Of a stretch of DNA of 64,000 bases, positions 39,423 to 48,142 are shown in pieces. Source of the DNA: Flavivirga abyssicola. Lineage in GTDB: Bacteria; Bacteroidota; Bacteroidia; Flavobacteriales; Flavobacteriaceae. Position 1 is the first letter of the stretch, and each line of letters opens with the position of its first letter. The stretch is taken from contig NZ_CP141266.1 of assembly GCF_030540775.2 (NCBI RefSeq), positions 2,839,001-2,903,000 of the forward strand, written 5' to 3'. Both the position numbers and the translations under genes were made by a program. A model generated the notes under the pieces. It was not told the DNA's origin. It made no database searches and saw only the letters and a program-made list of their open reading frames with translations.

Positions 39423-40568
39423 ATGAAACCATTAGAAGATATATTGATTATAGATTTAAGTCAGTTCTTATCGGCACCATCAGCGACATTAAGACTAGCA
39501 GATTTAGGAGCCAGAGTGATAAAAGTTGAACGACCAGAAACAGGAGATATTTGTAGACAGTTATATGTTTCTAATGTTATTTTAAATGGCGAATCTTCAG
39601 TTTTTAGAGCTATAAATAGAAATAAGGAAAGTTTTCAAGCCGATTTAAAAAATGATGTTGATAAGCAGCGTGTTTTAAAATTAATTGAAAAAGCCGATGT
39701 ATTGGTACATAATTTCAGACCAGGTGTTATAGAACGTTTAGGGTTTGATTATGAAACGATTCAGAAAATAAATCCATCCATTATTTATGGTGACATTTCT
39801 GGATATGGAAATGAAGGTCCTTGGAAATCGAAACCAGGCCAAGATTTATTAGTCCAATCTTTATCAGGTTTAACCTGGTTGAGTGGAAATGCAGGAAATG
39901 GACCAGTACCAATGGGATTAGCTATTGTTGATATTTTATCTGGATCGCATTTAGCACAAGGTATTTTAGCAGCGCTAGTTAAAAAGGCGAAAACAGGTAA
40001 AGGAACAAAAGTTTCTGTAAGTATGTTGGAGTCTATTTTAGATTTTCAATTTGAAACGATTACGACATATTATCACGATGGCGGACAACCAACAGAACGT
40101 ACAGCAAGCAATAATGCACATGCCTATTTAGGAGCACCATATGGTGTTTATGAGACTAGTAATGGGTATTTGGCTTTAGCTATGGGAGCCATTCCCTTTT
40201 TAGGAGAATTATTAGGCTGTGACGCACTTAAAAATTACCTAGAAGTGGCTAGTTGGTTTACACAACGAGACGACATAAAAAACATATTAGCAACACATTT
40301 AAAAACGGATACGACCGAAAAATGGTTGTCAATATTAGAACCAGCAGATATTTGGTGTGCCAGTGTTATGGATTGGGATACACTCTTTGACCACGATGGA
40401 TTTAAAGTTTTGGACATGATCCAAAACGTTACAATGGGAGATGGTTTTGAGTATGAAACGACACGTTGTCCAATTAAAATTGATGGACAATTATTAAAAT
40501 CCTCATTAGGATCTCCATCTTTGGGAGAACATACAAAAGCTATTATAAACGAATTAATTACTAACTAA
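39423..40568 (+). CDS. Class III (CaiB/BaiF) CoA-transferase 2
   Basis: A 381-residue paralogue of the preceding enzyme. It has the same motifs ([28 protein letters not shown], catalytic Asp170 in LAIVDILSG). Its stop codon shares one base with the start codon of the second leaderless solute-binding-like gene, mirroring the close link between the first pair. This gives the order binding protein, transferase, transferase, binding protein. Both transferases keep the catalytic residue, so neither looks like a dead subunit. Confidence 0.9.
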   Translation: MKPLEDILIIDLSQFLSAPSATLRLADLGARVIKVERPETGDICRQLYVSNVILNGESSVFRAINRNKESFQADLKNDVDKQRVLKLIEKADVLVHNFRPGVIERLGFDYETIQKINPSIIYGDISGYGNEGPWKSKPGQDLLVQSLSGLTWLSGNAGNGPVPMGLAIVDILSGSHLAQGILAALVKKAKTGKGTKVSVSMLESILDFQFETITTYYHDGGQPTERTASNNAHAYLGAPYGVYETSNGYLALAMGAIPFLGELLGCDALKNYLEVASWFTQRDDIKNILATHLKTDTTEKWLSILEPADIWCASVMDWDTLFDHDGFKVLDMIQNVTMGDGFEYETTRCPIKIDGQLLKSSLGSPSLGEHTKAIINELITN

Positions 40569-41800
40569 TGGCGCAAAGTAAATTTAGAATTGCTGTCCGA
40601 AAATTTGATGCATTTGAATCTGCTATAGATAAAATATGGGCTTCTTTTTGTAAAGAAACAGGTTGCAATCTAGAGTTGGAAGCAGTTCCTTTAGATTTGC
40701 ATCCATTATATGATACTATTTTAAAAGAAAATGGATTAGCTAATGGCGCATGGGACGTATCTTTAATAAACACAGATTGGATTACTGAAGCCTATGCTAC
40801 CAATGCCATAGAAGATTTAACACCGTATATTAATGAAAATGCGCCTAATGATTTCCCTAATGGCTGGTCAAGATCTTTATTGTATAAACAAGAATTTGAC
40901 AATAAAATAGTTGGGCTTCCATTTCACGACGGGCCAGAATGTTTAATTTATAGAAAAGATTTATTCGAATCTATTGAAGAAGGTGTTAATTTTTACAAAG
41001 TTCATGGTAAACCATTAGAGATTCCAAAAACATGGGATGACTTAATGCAAGTAGCAGAGTTTTTTAACAGACCGGAAGATGATTTATATGGAACTACTTT
41101 CGCTGCGTTTCCAGATGGACATAATACAGTATTTGATTTTTGCTTACAATTATGGACGCGTCATGGCGAATTATTTGATAGTCATAAGAACATCAAATTA
41201 AATTCAAAAGAAGCTATTGAAGGCATGATATTCTATAGAAAGGCACTTCAAAATTTTAATGCCATACACCCTGAATCCAGAGATTTTGACTCTGTAAAAT
41301 CAGGGATGGCTTTTGCTAACGGTAATTTAGCGATGATGGTGAACTGGTTTGGTTTTGCTTCCATGTGTGAGTTTTTAGAAGATTCAAAAGTAAAGGGAAA
41401 AGTAGATATTGCAAATGTTCCTGCTGGACCAAATGGAGAAGGAACATCATTAAACGCATATTGGATGTATGTTATTGGAAGTGGTAGCCAAAACAAAGAT
41501 TTAGCATACGAGTTTATTAAGTATGCGGTGAATGAAGAAAATGATAAGTTATTAACTTTAGAGGGTGCTATTGGTTGTCGCAAATCTACCTGGCATGATG
41601 CAGATGTGAATAAAGAAGTACCTTATTATCATAAATTAGAAGCATTACATAAAAAAACGCGATCGCTTCCAAGAAAAAGTAATTGGTCTGAAATAGCCAA
41701 TGTTATCGATCAGTTAGTGTTAGATGTTATAAATACTTCAAAAGATATTAAGTTAATTTTAGACAATGCTCAAAAACAAGTAGATCGTATGGAAAAATAA
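40568..41800 (+). CDS. Solute-binding-protein-like protein without signal peptide (2)
   Basis: A 410-residue family 1 solute-binding-like protein, starting [10 protein letters not shown] with no export signal. Family features include WDVSLINTDWITEAYATNAIEDLTPYI near residue 60-90 and SGMAFANGNLAMMVNWFGFA near 240. It is longer than, and clearly diverged from, the first copy. Its ATG overlaps the stop of CoA-transferase 2 by one base. Without an ABC transporter or a signal peptide it cannot act as a normal uptake receptor. Cytoplasmic binding of the acid or of its CoA ester is a reasonable guess, not shown by the sequence. Confidence 0.75.
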   Translation: MAQSKFRIAVRKFDAFESAIDKIWASFCKETGCNLELEAVPLDLHPLYDTILKENGLANGAWDVSLINTDWITEAYATNAIEDLTPYINENAPNDFPNGWSRSLLYKQEFDNKIVGLPFHDGPECLIYRKDLFESIEEGVNFYKVHGKPLEIPKTWDDLMQVAEFFNRPEDDLYGTTFAAFPDGHNTVFDFCLQLWTRHGELFDSHKNIKLNSKEAIEGMIFYRKALQNFNAIHPESRDFDSVKSGMAFANGNLAMMVNWFGFASMCEFLEDSKVKGKVDIANVPAGPNGEGTSLNAYWMYVIGSGSQNKDLAYEFIKYAVNEENDKLLTLEGAIGCRKSTWHDADVNKEVPYYHKLEALHKKTRSLPRKSNWSEIANVIDQLVLDVINTSKDIKLILDNAQKQVDRMEK

Positions 41801-41880
41801 TTAATTATAAAACATCCATAACTAAAAAATCGATATTTAAATACAATGCTTTTGACCATTGAAAAAATAAAGATATACAT

Positions 41881-42951
41881 ATGAAATTAGTTTACAAGCC
41901 AGAATTACCAAAAGAAAAGCGCCCAATTTATATTATTGGAGCAGGGGGGATTGTGAGAGATGCACATTTACCAGCATATAGAAACGTGGGCTTTGTGGTT
42001 GAAGGTATTACAAACAGAACGAAACAAAGAGCAGATGATTTAGCTGAAGCATTTAACATTCCTAATGTTTATAATAATGTAGAAGACATGGTAGCTGCGG
42101 CACCGGAAAATGCCGTTTTCGACCTTACACTAATGCCTAATCAATTTGTAGCTACTTTAGAATTATTGCCAGACGAAGCGGCGGTACTGATTCAAAAGCC
42201 AATGGGAGATGATTATAAGCAAACCTTAGAGATTTTAGAAGTTTGTAGAAGAAAAAAATTAAAAGCAGCTATTAACTGCCAAATGCGTTTTGCTCCGTAT
42301 GTTATGGCAGCAAAATATTTAATAGAGAAAGGGCTCATAGGTGAATTATACGATTTTGAAATTCGTTTAACAACTTATACACCATGGGAGTATTTTCCAA
42401 ATGTAGTGAATCATCCACGTTTAGAAATTCAACAACATAGTATTCATTATATCGATTTAATTCGTTCGTTTTTAGGAAACCCAAAAAAGGTATATTCAAA
42501 AACGTTGAGAAACCCAGGAAAACCTATGTCTTCAACACGAACTACAACGATTATGGATTATAATGATGCCATGCGTGCTATTATTAATACCAATCATGAT
42601 CATAATTTTGGAGAGAAAAATCAGGAAAGTTTTGTGAAATGGGAAGGAACAAAAGGTGCTATTAAAGCTAGAATAGGATTGCTATTGGATTACCCCAATG
42701 GAAAGCCAGATTTATTTCAATACTGTATAGTTAAAGAAGGAGAAGATCCAAAATGGGTTGAGGTTCCGCTAGAAGGATCCTGGTTTCCAGATGCTTTTGT
42801 TGGAACGATGGCGTCTTTAATGCGTTATGTTGAAGGATCTGCCAACGAGCTTCCAACGAGTGTGGAAGATGTTGTACATTCTATGGCAATAGTGGAGTCT
42901 GCATACGAATCAAATAACCAAGGAGGTGTTACTCCTAATTATAATATTTAA
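41881..42951 (+). CDS. Gfo/Idh/MocA family oxidoreductase
   Basis: A 356-residue NAD(P)-dependent sugar oxidoreductase. The Rossmann loop is GAGGIVRDAHLPA (from residue 20), the EKP-type motif appears as QKPMG near residue 107, and the HxxxD pair occurs in HSIHYIDLIRSF near residue 200. The family acts on sugar hydroxyls, often at C1, C3 or C4, in the cytoplasm. It follows the CoA-transferase genes after an 80-base gap on the same strand and probably belongs to the same pathway. The substrate is unknown. The Glu-to-Gln change in EKP is a known variant. Confidence 0.85.
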   Translation: MKLVYKPELPKEKRPIYIIGAGGIVRDAHLPAYRNVGFVVEGITNRTKQRADDLAEAFNIPNVYNNVEDMVAAAPENAVFDLTLMPNQFVATLELLPDEAAVLIQKPMGDDYKQTLEILEVCRRKKLKAAINCQMRFAPYVMAAKYLIEKGLIGELYDFEIRLTTYTPWEYFPNVVNHPRLEIQQHSIHYIDLIRSFLGNPKKVYSKTLRNPGKPMSSTRTTTIMDYNDAMRAIINTNHDHNFGEKNQESFVKWEGTKGAIKARIGLLLDYPNGKPDLFQYCIVKEGEDPKWVEVPLEGSWFPDAFVGTMASLMRYVEGSANELPTSVEDVVHSMAIVESAYESNNQGGVTPNYNI

Positions 42952-43000
42952 TCGAAAAGAATTCCCCGAGGCTCAGCCTTGGATTTCAGTTAAAATTGTC

Positions 43001-43040
43001 ATTCCCGTAAATCTGCCTGTCGGTAGACAGGAGTGGGAAT
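43001..43040. repeat. Palindromic extragenic repeat element
   Basis: Nested hairpin: ATTCCC (43001) pairs with GGGAAT (43035-43040), and inside it CCTGTC pairs with GACAGG around GGTA. The core CTGCCTGTCGGTAGACAGG (43013-43031) matches the reverse complement of 54177-54196 with two differences, so this is a dispersed family present in both orientations. Confidence 0.6.
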
Positions 43041-43132
43041 CTAAATTGTTCAAGTAGTTAAAAATGGATAGTTTTTATTTAATGTCTAGTATTTATCCAG
43101 TTAAATTACTCATTGGTTTTATGTACAAACTA

Positions 43133-43140
43133 TAATTTTG
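43133..43140 (+). promoter_or_regulatory. Bacteroidota-type -7 box (TAATTTTG)
   Basis: A TAnnTTTG match with a TTGG at 43113-43116 in place of the -33 TTTG. It would give a leader of about 160 bases before the alcohol dehydrogenase gene. Predicted only. Confidence 0.35.
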
Positions 43141-43305
43141 CGAGTAGTTAGAAACTAACCATTAGAGGCATTCATGGGGGCATTCAAAACATAAAAATAT
43201 CAAAAATGCTTGGAGAAAATGGTGTTTGAAGAATTTGGTCATTAATTACAAAAAAGTGCCACCTATCTTGAATTAAGAATAACAGATTACAAAATATACA
43301 CAATA

Positions 43306-44322
43306 ATGAAAGCAACACAATATGAAGGTAATAAGACCTTCAAGGTATTAGAAAAGGAAATTGAAGCACCCAAACAAGGCGACGTTAGGATTAAAGTGGC
43401 GTATGTAGGGGTTTGTGGAACAGATGTACATATTTACCACGGTATGATGGATAAGCGAGTTAATATTCCTGAAACTATTGGTCATGAAATGTCAGGTGTT
43501 ATTGATGCACTTGGAGACGGTGTAACAGGCTATAAAGTTGGAGATAAAGTGGTTGTCCGCCCGTTGGATGATAGAAAAGTAAAGCCTTCAGATAAAGGAT
43601 TTAACCACATTTGTGAAGAATTAAAGTTTATAGGAATTGATAGTCCAGGAGCCATGCAGGAATATTGGAACGTTCCCGCATTTACATTACATAAACTAAA
43701 AGACAACACCGATTTAAAATTAGCTGCTTTAATTGAGCCGCTTTCAGTAGCAACACATGATGTTCGCTTAAGTGGATTGGTGGCAGGAGAAACGGCTGTT
43801 GTTTTAGGTGGAGGCCCAATAGGTTTATTGGTAGCGATGGTTGCTAAAGAAGTTGGTGCGAATGTTATTATTTCTGAGGTAAATGAAACACGTATTGCTA
43901 AAGCAAAAGAAATGGGATTAAATGCTGTAAACCCAATGCATATTGATTTGGTGCAATATGTAAGAGAACAAACAGAAGGGAGATTGGCAGATGTTGTTTT
44001 TGAAGTGGCCGGTGTACAACCTGCTTTAGATATTATGACAGAAATAGCAGGTATTAGAGGCCGAATTTTAATGGTAGCTATTCATGGACAAAAGAAAGAA
44101 GTTGACCTGTTTAAGTTCTTTTGGAAAGAATTAAAATTAATCGGTGCTCGTGTTTATGAAAAAGAAGATTATGAAAAATCAATAGCCTTAATCACAGCTA
44201 ATGAGTTGCCGTTTGAAGATATGATTACCGATGTACAACCATTAAGTAAGGTTCAACAAGTTTTTGAAAATATAGATAATAACCCAGATGGCATGAAGGT
44301 GTTGATGGATTGTCAATTATAG
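43306..44322 (+). CDS. Zinc-type alcohol dehydrogenase (MDR family) without structural zinc
   Basis: A 338-residue medium-chain dehydrogenase. Catalytic zinc ligands are in CGTDVH (37-42) and GHE (near 60), and the nucleotide loop is VLGGGPIGLL near residue 161. The lobe that usually carries four structural-zinc cysteines has only one (HICEELKF), so the structural zinc is absent. Relatives oxidise sugar alcohols, aldonates or threonine. It belongs to the sugar-acid cluster downstream of the Gfo/Idh/MocA gene. The substrate is unknown. Confidence 0.85.
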   Translation: MKATQYEGNKTFKVLEKEIEAPKQGDVRIKVAYVGVCGTDVHIYHGMMDKRVNIPETIGHEMSGVIDALGDGVTGYKVGDKVVVRPLDDRKVKPSDKGFNHICEELKFIGIDSPGAMQEYWNVPAFTLHKLKDNTDLKLAALIEPLSVATHDVRLSGLVAGETAVVLGGGPIGLLVAMVAKEVGANVIISEVNETRIAKAKEMGLNAVNPMHIDLVQYVREQTEGRLADVVFEVAGVQPALDIMTEIAGIRGRILMVAIHGQKKEVDLFKFFWKELKLIGARVYEKEDYEKSIALITANELPFEDMITDVQPLSKVQQVFENIDNNPDGMKVLMDCQL

Positions 44323-44628
44323 TTAACGTGAATTTAATGACGAGTTTATTTTGTTAAAAATCAATAAATTATGTTTTTCGTGTCAGGTTGAGTACTTCGG
44401 CTACGCTCAGTATAAACTAAAGTCGAAACCTATTTAAACTTATAAGTTTGAATGTGTTTAGGGAGACAAGTAACGACATTAGTGAATTGATGTTTAAAAT
44501 GAGCTTCTAGTTATGAAGACTCACGTTAATCAGTTTGACAATGATTTTTCATTTAGGAAACATATTCGTTTGGTAGAGGAAGATATAAAATAGTAAAGAC
44601 ATTAAAATAACTAGTAAAAAATTATATA
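44323..44628. other. Intergenic region with dispersed repeat
   Basis: A 306-base gap with copy 2 of the dispersed repeat (44354-44502) including an inserted GAGTACTTCGGCTACGCTCAG-type segment. A 26-codon open frame at 44513-44593 has no recognisable family and is probably chance. Confidence 0.55.
44354..44502. repeat. Dispersed intergenic repeat, copy 2
   Basis: The first 32 bases match 2594-2625 with two C/T differences, and 44461-44502 resembles 2636-2679. The middle (about 44386-44460) is extra and contains a TTCGGCTACGCTCAG palindrome-like piece of the sort repeated in many flavobacterial genomes. Confidence 0.6.
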
Positions 44629-45399
44629 ATGAGTATTTTGAACAAATTTAGTTTAGAAGGAAAAACGGCCTTAGTAACAGGCTGCAAAAGAGGTATAGGT
44701 AAAGCTATGGCTATAGGTTTGGCAGAAGCAGGCGCTAATATCATTGGAGTGTCAGCTTCATTGGAATTAGAAGGTAGTGATGTTGAAAAAGCAGTGCTGG
44801 CTACAGGAAAAAGTTTTAAAGCCTATCAATGTGACTTTTCAGATAGGAAAGCCTTATACGCTTTTATTGCAGAAGCTAAAAAAGACAATCCAACCATAGA
44901 TATTTTAGTTAATAATGCAGGCACTATTTTAAGAGCCCCTGCTGCAGAACATTCAGATGAATTGTGGGATAAAGTCATTGAGGTAAACCAAAATGCGCAG
45001 TTCATTTTAACCAGAGAGTTTGGTAAAGACATGGTCGCTAGAGGTTCTGGGAAAGTCATCTTTACAGCGTCGTTACTTACATTCCAAGGAGGAATTACAG
45101 TTCCGGGATATGCTGCAAGTAAAGGTGCTATTGGTCAATTAACTATGGCTTTTTCTAACGAATGGGCTGGCAAAGGCGTTAATGTAAATGCAATTGCACC
45201 TGGCTATATTTCAACAGACAATACAGAAGCATTAAGAAATGATCCGGTAAGAGCAGAATCTATTTTATCTCGTATTCCAGCTGGAAGATGGGGAGAAGCC
45301 ACAGATTTTGCCGGACCAACAGTATTTTTAGCTTCAGAAGCTGCGGCCTACATGAATGGATCTGTCGTACTTGTTGACGGTGGATGGATGGGGAGATAA
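44629..45399 (+). CDS. SDR oxidoreductase, KduD-like (2-deoxy-D-gluconate 3-dehydrogenase type)
   Basis: A 256-residue short-chain dehydrogenase with cofactor loop TGCKRGIG (from 17), NNAG near 95, and catalytic Ser148, Tyr161, Lys165 (YAASK). The N-terminal FSLEGKTALVTG and the overall length are like KduD, which acts on deoxy-keto sugar acids from uronate breakdown. It is followed 24 bases later by a MaoC-like gene, so it may oxidise or reduce a hydroxy-acyl intermediate in the CoA pathway. The exact substrate is not known. Confidence 0.86.
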   Translation: MSILNKFSLEGKTALVTGCKRGIGKAMAIGLAEAGANIIGVSASLELEGSDVEKAVLATGKSFKAYQCDFSDRKALYAFIAEAKKDNPTIDILVNNAGTILRAPAAEHSDELWDKVIEVNQNAQFILTREFGKDMVARGSGKVIFTASLLTFQGGITVPGYAASKGAIGQLTMAFSNEWAGKGVNVNAIAPGYISTDNTEALRNDPVRAESILSRIPAGRWGEATDFAGPTVFLASEAAAYMNGSVVLVDGGWMGR

Positions 45400-45423
45400 T
45401 TTACATCACAAAAAGTATTAAAC

Positions 45424-45876
45424 ATGCATATTTTATCAAGATTTTATGAAGACTACGAATTAGGTAGTAAAAGAGAAACTTTAGGAAGGACGATAACAGA
45501 GACTGATTTTGTTGTTCATGCTGGTCATACAGGTGATTATTTTCCACATCATATGGATGCCGAATGGTGCAAAACACAACCTTTTAAACAACGTATTGCT
45601 CATGGTACATTAACATTTAGTGTAGGTATAGGCATGACAGCAACAGAGATTAACCCAGAGGCTTTTTCTAAGGGTTATGATAGATTACGTTTTATAAAGC
45701 CTGTATATATTGGAGATACCATTAGAGTGGTAGTGACTATTAGTGAAAAGAAAGCATCTAAACATCCTGAATTGGGACATGTTAATGAGCATGTTGAAAT
45801 ATTTAATCAACGGGATGAGTTGGTTTTAGTTTGCGACCATATTCTTTTAGCTAAGAAAAAAGAGTTTGAGGCTTAA
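45424..45876 (+). CDS. MaoC-like (R)-specific hydratase/dehydratase
   Basis: A 150-residue hotdog-fold protein. The hydratase motif is visible as [13 protein letters not shown], with Asp38 and His43 in the D-x4-H arrangement, followed by the helix around [12 protein letters not shown]. Such enzymes add water to, or remove it from, enoyl-CoA esters, for example mesaconyl-CoA or crotonyl-CoA. It is the only enzyme in the window that clearly needs a CoA thioester, which ties it to the CoA-transferases upstream. A terminator follows at about 45972. Confidence 0.86.
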   Translation: MHILSRFYEDYELGSKRETLGRTITETDFVVHAGHTGDYFPHHMDAEWCKTQPFKQRIAHGTLTFSVGIGMTATEINPEAFSKGYDRLRFIKPVYIGDTIRVVVTISEKKASKHPELGHVNEHVEIFNQRDELVLVCDHILLAKKKEFEA

Positions 45877-45971
45877 ATTTTTATTTTAAAGTCGTCGTAC
45901 TCTCATAGAAGGAATAATACCTATGGTTTTGAAGCAGTATTAAAAAACAATTTCAAAAGAGAGAAGAAATT

Positions 45972-46012
45972 AAAAAAGGCGTTACTTAATAATTAAAAGT
46001 AATGCCTTTTTT
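45972..46012 (+). terminator. Rho-independent terminator at the end of the CoA cluster
   Basis: The stem AAAGGCGTTACTT/AAGTAATGCCTTT (one wobble pair) with a loop of eight to ten bases and a T run follows the MaoC gene. Confidence 0.75.
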
Positions 46013-46034
46013 GTAGCTAGAGCAGCATGTTATA

Positions 46035-46199
46035 TTATTCAAATTTATCTAATCTATCTATATTCATTAAGTGGTCGCTATCTCTCTCAAAAACTAACGT
46101 AATGTGATTTTCTATGGTAAAGCCAAGTAATTTTGAAAAAGACCAATAACCTACAAAGCTTAAAAAGAATAAAATTAATCTTTGAATTAGTATAAGCTA
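46035..46199 (-). pseudogene. Possible remnant of a small membrane protein gene
   Basis: About 54 sense codons are open on the minus strand and end in LMNIDRLDKFE and a stop, with natural-looking composition (a hydrophobic stretch, then FTIENHITLVFERDSD). A stop codon lies directly upstream and there is no start codon except a late Met. This looks like the tail of a decayed gene. The family is not recognised. Confidence 0.3.
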
Positions 46200-46326
46200 A
46201 ATCAATTGGTCAAATTTGCATAACATATGTTTTTTTGCTGAAGTTTTCCTTAATTATAATTTACTATAGAATTAGAATAACTTATCTTCAAAGTTCATAA
46301 GTTTACATGTAATAATTAAGAGACAG

Positions 46327-46425
46327 ATGAAACTCTTCAAAATCGATTTATTCAATACGATTATTATTAATAGCAGCCTCTTTTTTTCTTGCGAAGCTCC
46401 TAAAGAATCAGTCCCAATAAATTAA
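46327..46425 (+). pseudogene. Orphan lipoprotein leader peptide (32 codons)
   Basis: A short frame that reads as a lipoprotein signal only: MKLFKIDLF, a hydrophobic run, then LFFSCEAPKES and a stop. It lies 40 bases before the sulfatase gene. The leader followed at once by a stop suggests the start of a deleted sulfatase or hydrolase gene. It might also be translated as a leader peptide. Confidence 0.35.
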
Positions 46426-46465
46426 AATCTAAATCAATCACAATTAAAAAAATAAGTTTGTAAAA

Positions 46466-48142
46466 ATGAAGGATCAATTAAAAATAGTGTTATTTGCTTT
46501 TTTATGCATGTTAATGTTTACTCAATTATATGCTCAAGAACGCCCTAATATTATTTTCATTTTAACCGATGACCAGTCCTACGGATTATTAGGATGCACA
46601 GGTAATGAGATTGTAAAAACCCCTCATATAGATAAATTGGCAGAAGCAGGTACTTTGTTTACAAATGCGCATGTAACTAGTGCGATATGTACGCCAAGCA
46701 GAATTTCTATTTTATTGAGTCAATTTGAACGCAAACACGGAGTAAATTTTAATTCAGGAACCAGTGTTTCTGAAGAAGCATGGGAGCAATCTTATCCCGT
46801 TGTGATGCGAAAAGCAGGTTATTATACTGGTTGGATAGGGAAAAACCATGCACCGATTGGCAAAGGCGGTTATCAAAGTGGGGTCATGGAAAAAAGTTTT
46901 GATTATTGGTATGCTGGTCATGGACACTTAGGTTTTTATCCAAAAAAAAGGCATAAAATATTTAATGATGCCATCTCCCATACGCAACCAGAAATTATAA
47001 ATGAAGGCGTTAATGACTTTTTAGATAATAATGAGAGAAGATTGGATGGGGCTATTGACTTTTTAGATGGAAGACCAGAAGATAAGCCCTTTTTGTTATC
47101 TATTAATTTCAATTTACCACATGGAGCGAGTACTAGTAGCATGAAATTAAGAGATAATGATGATGACATTTACAAAACATTGTATCGTGATTTAGATATC
47201 CCCTTGCCGGACAATTATATAGCTAAAGCCAATATTCAAACTCCAAAATTACCAGGTGATTTACTTCGTGCAGAAGACAGACAAAAAGGGTATAGTTATG
47301 TAGATACCCCAGAAGAGACTAGAGAGAGGTATATACGTCAATTACAAGCAATGACGGGTATTGATCGCTTGGTTGGAAACCTAAGAAGTAAACTAAAAGC
47401 AATGAAATTAGATAAAAAAACGATTATCATTTTTACTTCAGATCATGGATTATTTATGGGAGAACAGGGGTTAGGAGGAAAAGCATTGTGCTATGAAAAA
47501 ACAACCCATGTACCACTAATCGTATTAGATCCATCAGTTAAAAGAAAATTAAAAGGCATCAAAACAGATGCTTTAGTACAATCTATAGATATTGCTCCTA
47601 CCATTTTAAAAATGGGTCATGTTGAAGCTCCAGAATCTTTTCAAGGGAAAGACATCTCTACTTTAGTTAAAGGTGGTGAAAATGAAGTTAGAGATTACCT
47701 ATTTACCGAAAATCTATGGTCAACGCAGTTTGGTAACCCGCGTTGTGAAGCTATTCAAAATAAAGAATGGAAATATATTAGATATTATAAAAATAACACG
47801 TTTTCGGCTCGTAAAAAAATAGCTGTAGCAAAAGAATTAGGGATCAAAGAGAATAAAATGTTGTATGCTGTACACGATACTGATATTGCGGTTTATCGAG
47901 ATTATATCGAATCGTCTGTAAATGGAGAGCAACCTGTTTATGAAGAACTGTACAACTTAAAAAATGACCCAGCAGAACTGAATAATCTAGCACAAAAAAG
48001 AGACTATAAGGCTATTCTAAAAACACTACAGTCCGTTTGGGCAAAGAAAATTAAATACGCTCGCGGAGAAGATGCTCCCAAGGTTAATAGATTTACAATT
48101 GATAGTCAGTTAGAATCAAAGAAAAAAATACACTTAGAATGA
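46466..48142 (+). CDS. S1-family sulfatase (secreted)
   Basis: A 558-residue sulfatase with a cleavable signal peptide (about 1-23, ending LYAQ). Metal ligands Asp35/Asp36 (LTDDQ), formylglycine site CTPSR with Cys75, and the late metal motif FTSDHG near residue 330 are all present. It should remove sulfate from an algal oligosaccharide. It begins a tightly packed operon: the last four bases (ATGA) overlap the start of the next sulfatase gene, and GH28, GH29 and a third sulfatase gene follow. A full set of catalytic residues suggests activity. Confidence 0.93.
   Translation: MKDQLKIVLFAFLCMLMFTQLYAQERPNIIFILTDDQSYGLLGCTGNEIVKTPHIDKLAEAGTLFTNAHVTSAICTPSRISILLSQFERKHGVNFNSGTSVSEEAWEQSYPVVMRKAGYYTGWIGKNHAPIGKGGYQSGVMEKSFDYWYAGHGHLGFYPKKRHKIFNDAISHTQPEIINEGVNDFLDNNERRLDGAIDFLDGRPEDKPFLLSINFNLPHGASTSSMKLRDNDDDIYKTLYRDLDIPLPDNYIAKANIQTPKLPGDLLRAEDRQKGYSYVDTPEETRERYIRQLQAMTGIDRLVGNLRSKLKAMKLDKKTIIIFTSDHGLFMGEQGLGGKALCYEKTTHVPLIVLDPSVKRKLKGIKTDALVQSIDIAPTILKMGHVEAPESFQGKDISTLVKGGENEVRDYLFTENLWSTQFGNPRCEAIQNKEWKYIRYYKNNTFSARKKIAVAKELGIKENKMLYAVHDTDIAVYRDYIESSVNGEQPVYEELYNLKNDPAELNNLAQKRDYKAILKTLQSVWAKKIKYARGEDAPKVNRFTIDSQLESKKKIHLE

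Larger units (their letters stand above)
42952..43305. other. Intergenic region with palindromic repeat and promoter box
   Basis: A 354-base gap without a gene. It holds a nested palindromic element at 43001-43040, a TAnnTTTG promoter box at 43133, and a short hairpin (GTTAG/CTAAC) near 43147. The rest shows no pattern I can name. Confidence 0.6.
46013..46465. other. Intergenic region with gene remnants
   Basis: A gap of about 450 bases between the CoA cluster terminator and the sulfatase operon. It holds an open minus-strand stretch without a start (46035-46199) and an orphan lipoprotein leader (46327-46425). No clear promoter could be identified for the sulfatase operon. Confidence 0.5.

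Noticed and set aside
37108-41800. A normal ABC sugar importer
   Set aside because: No permease or ATPase genes nearby, and both binding-like proteins lack export signals.
44513-44593. 26-codon open frame MKTHVNQFDN... before the KduD-like gene
   Set aside because: Too short, no leader or family, adjacent to repeat sequence; could be a remnant but cannot be supported.
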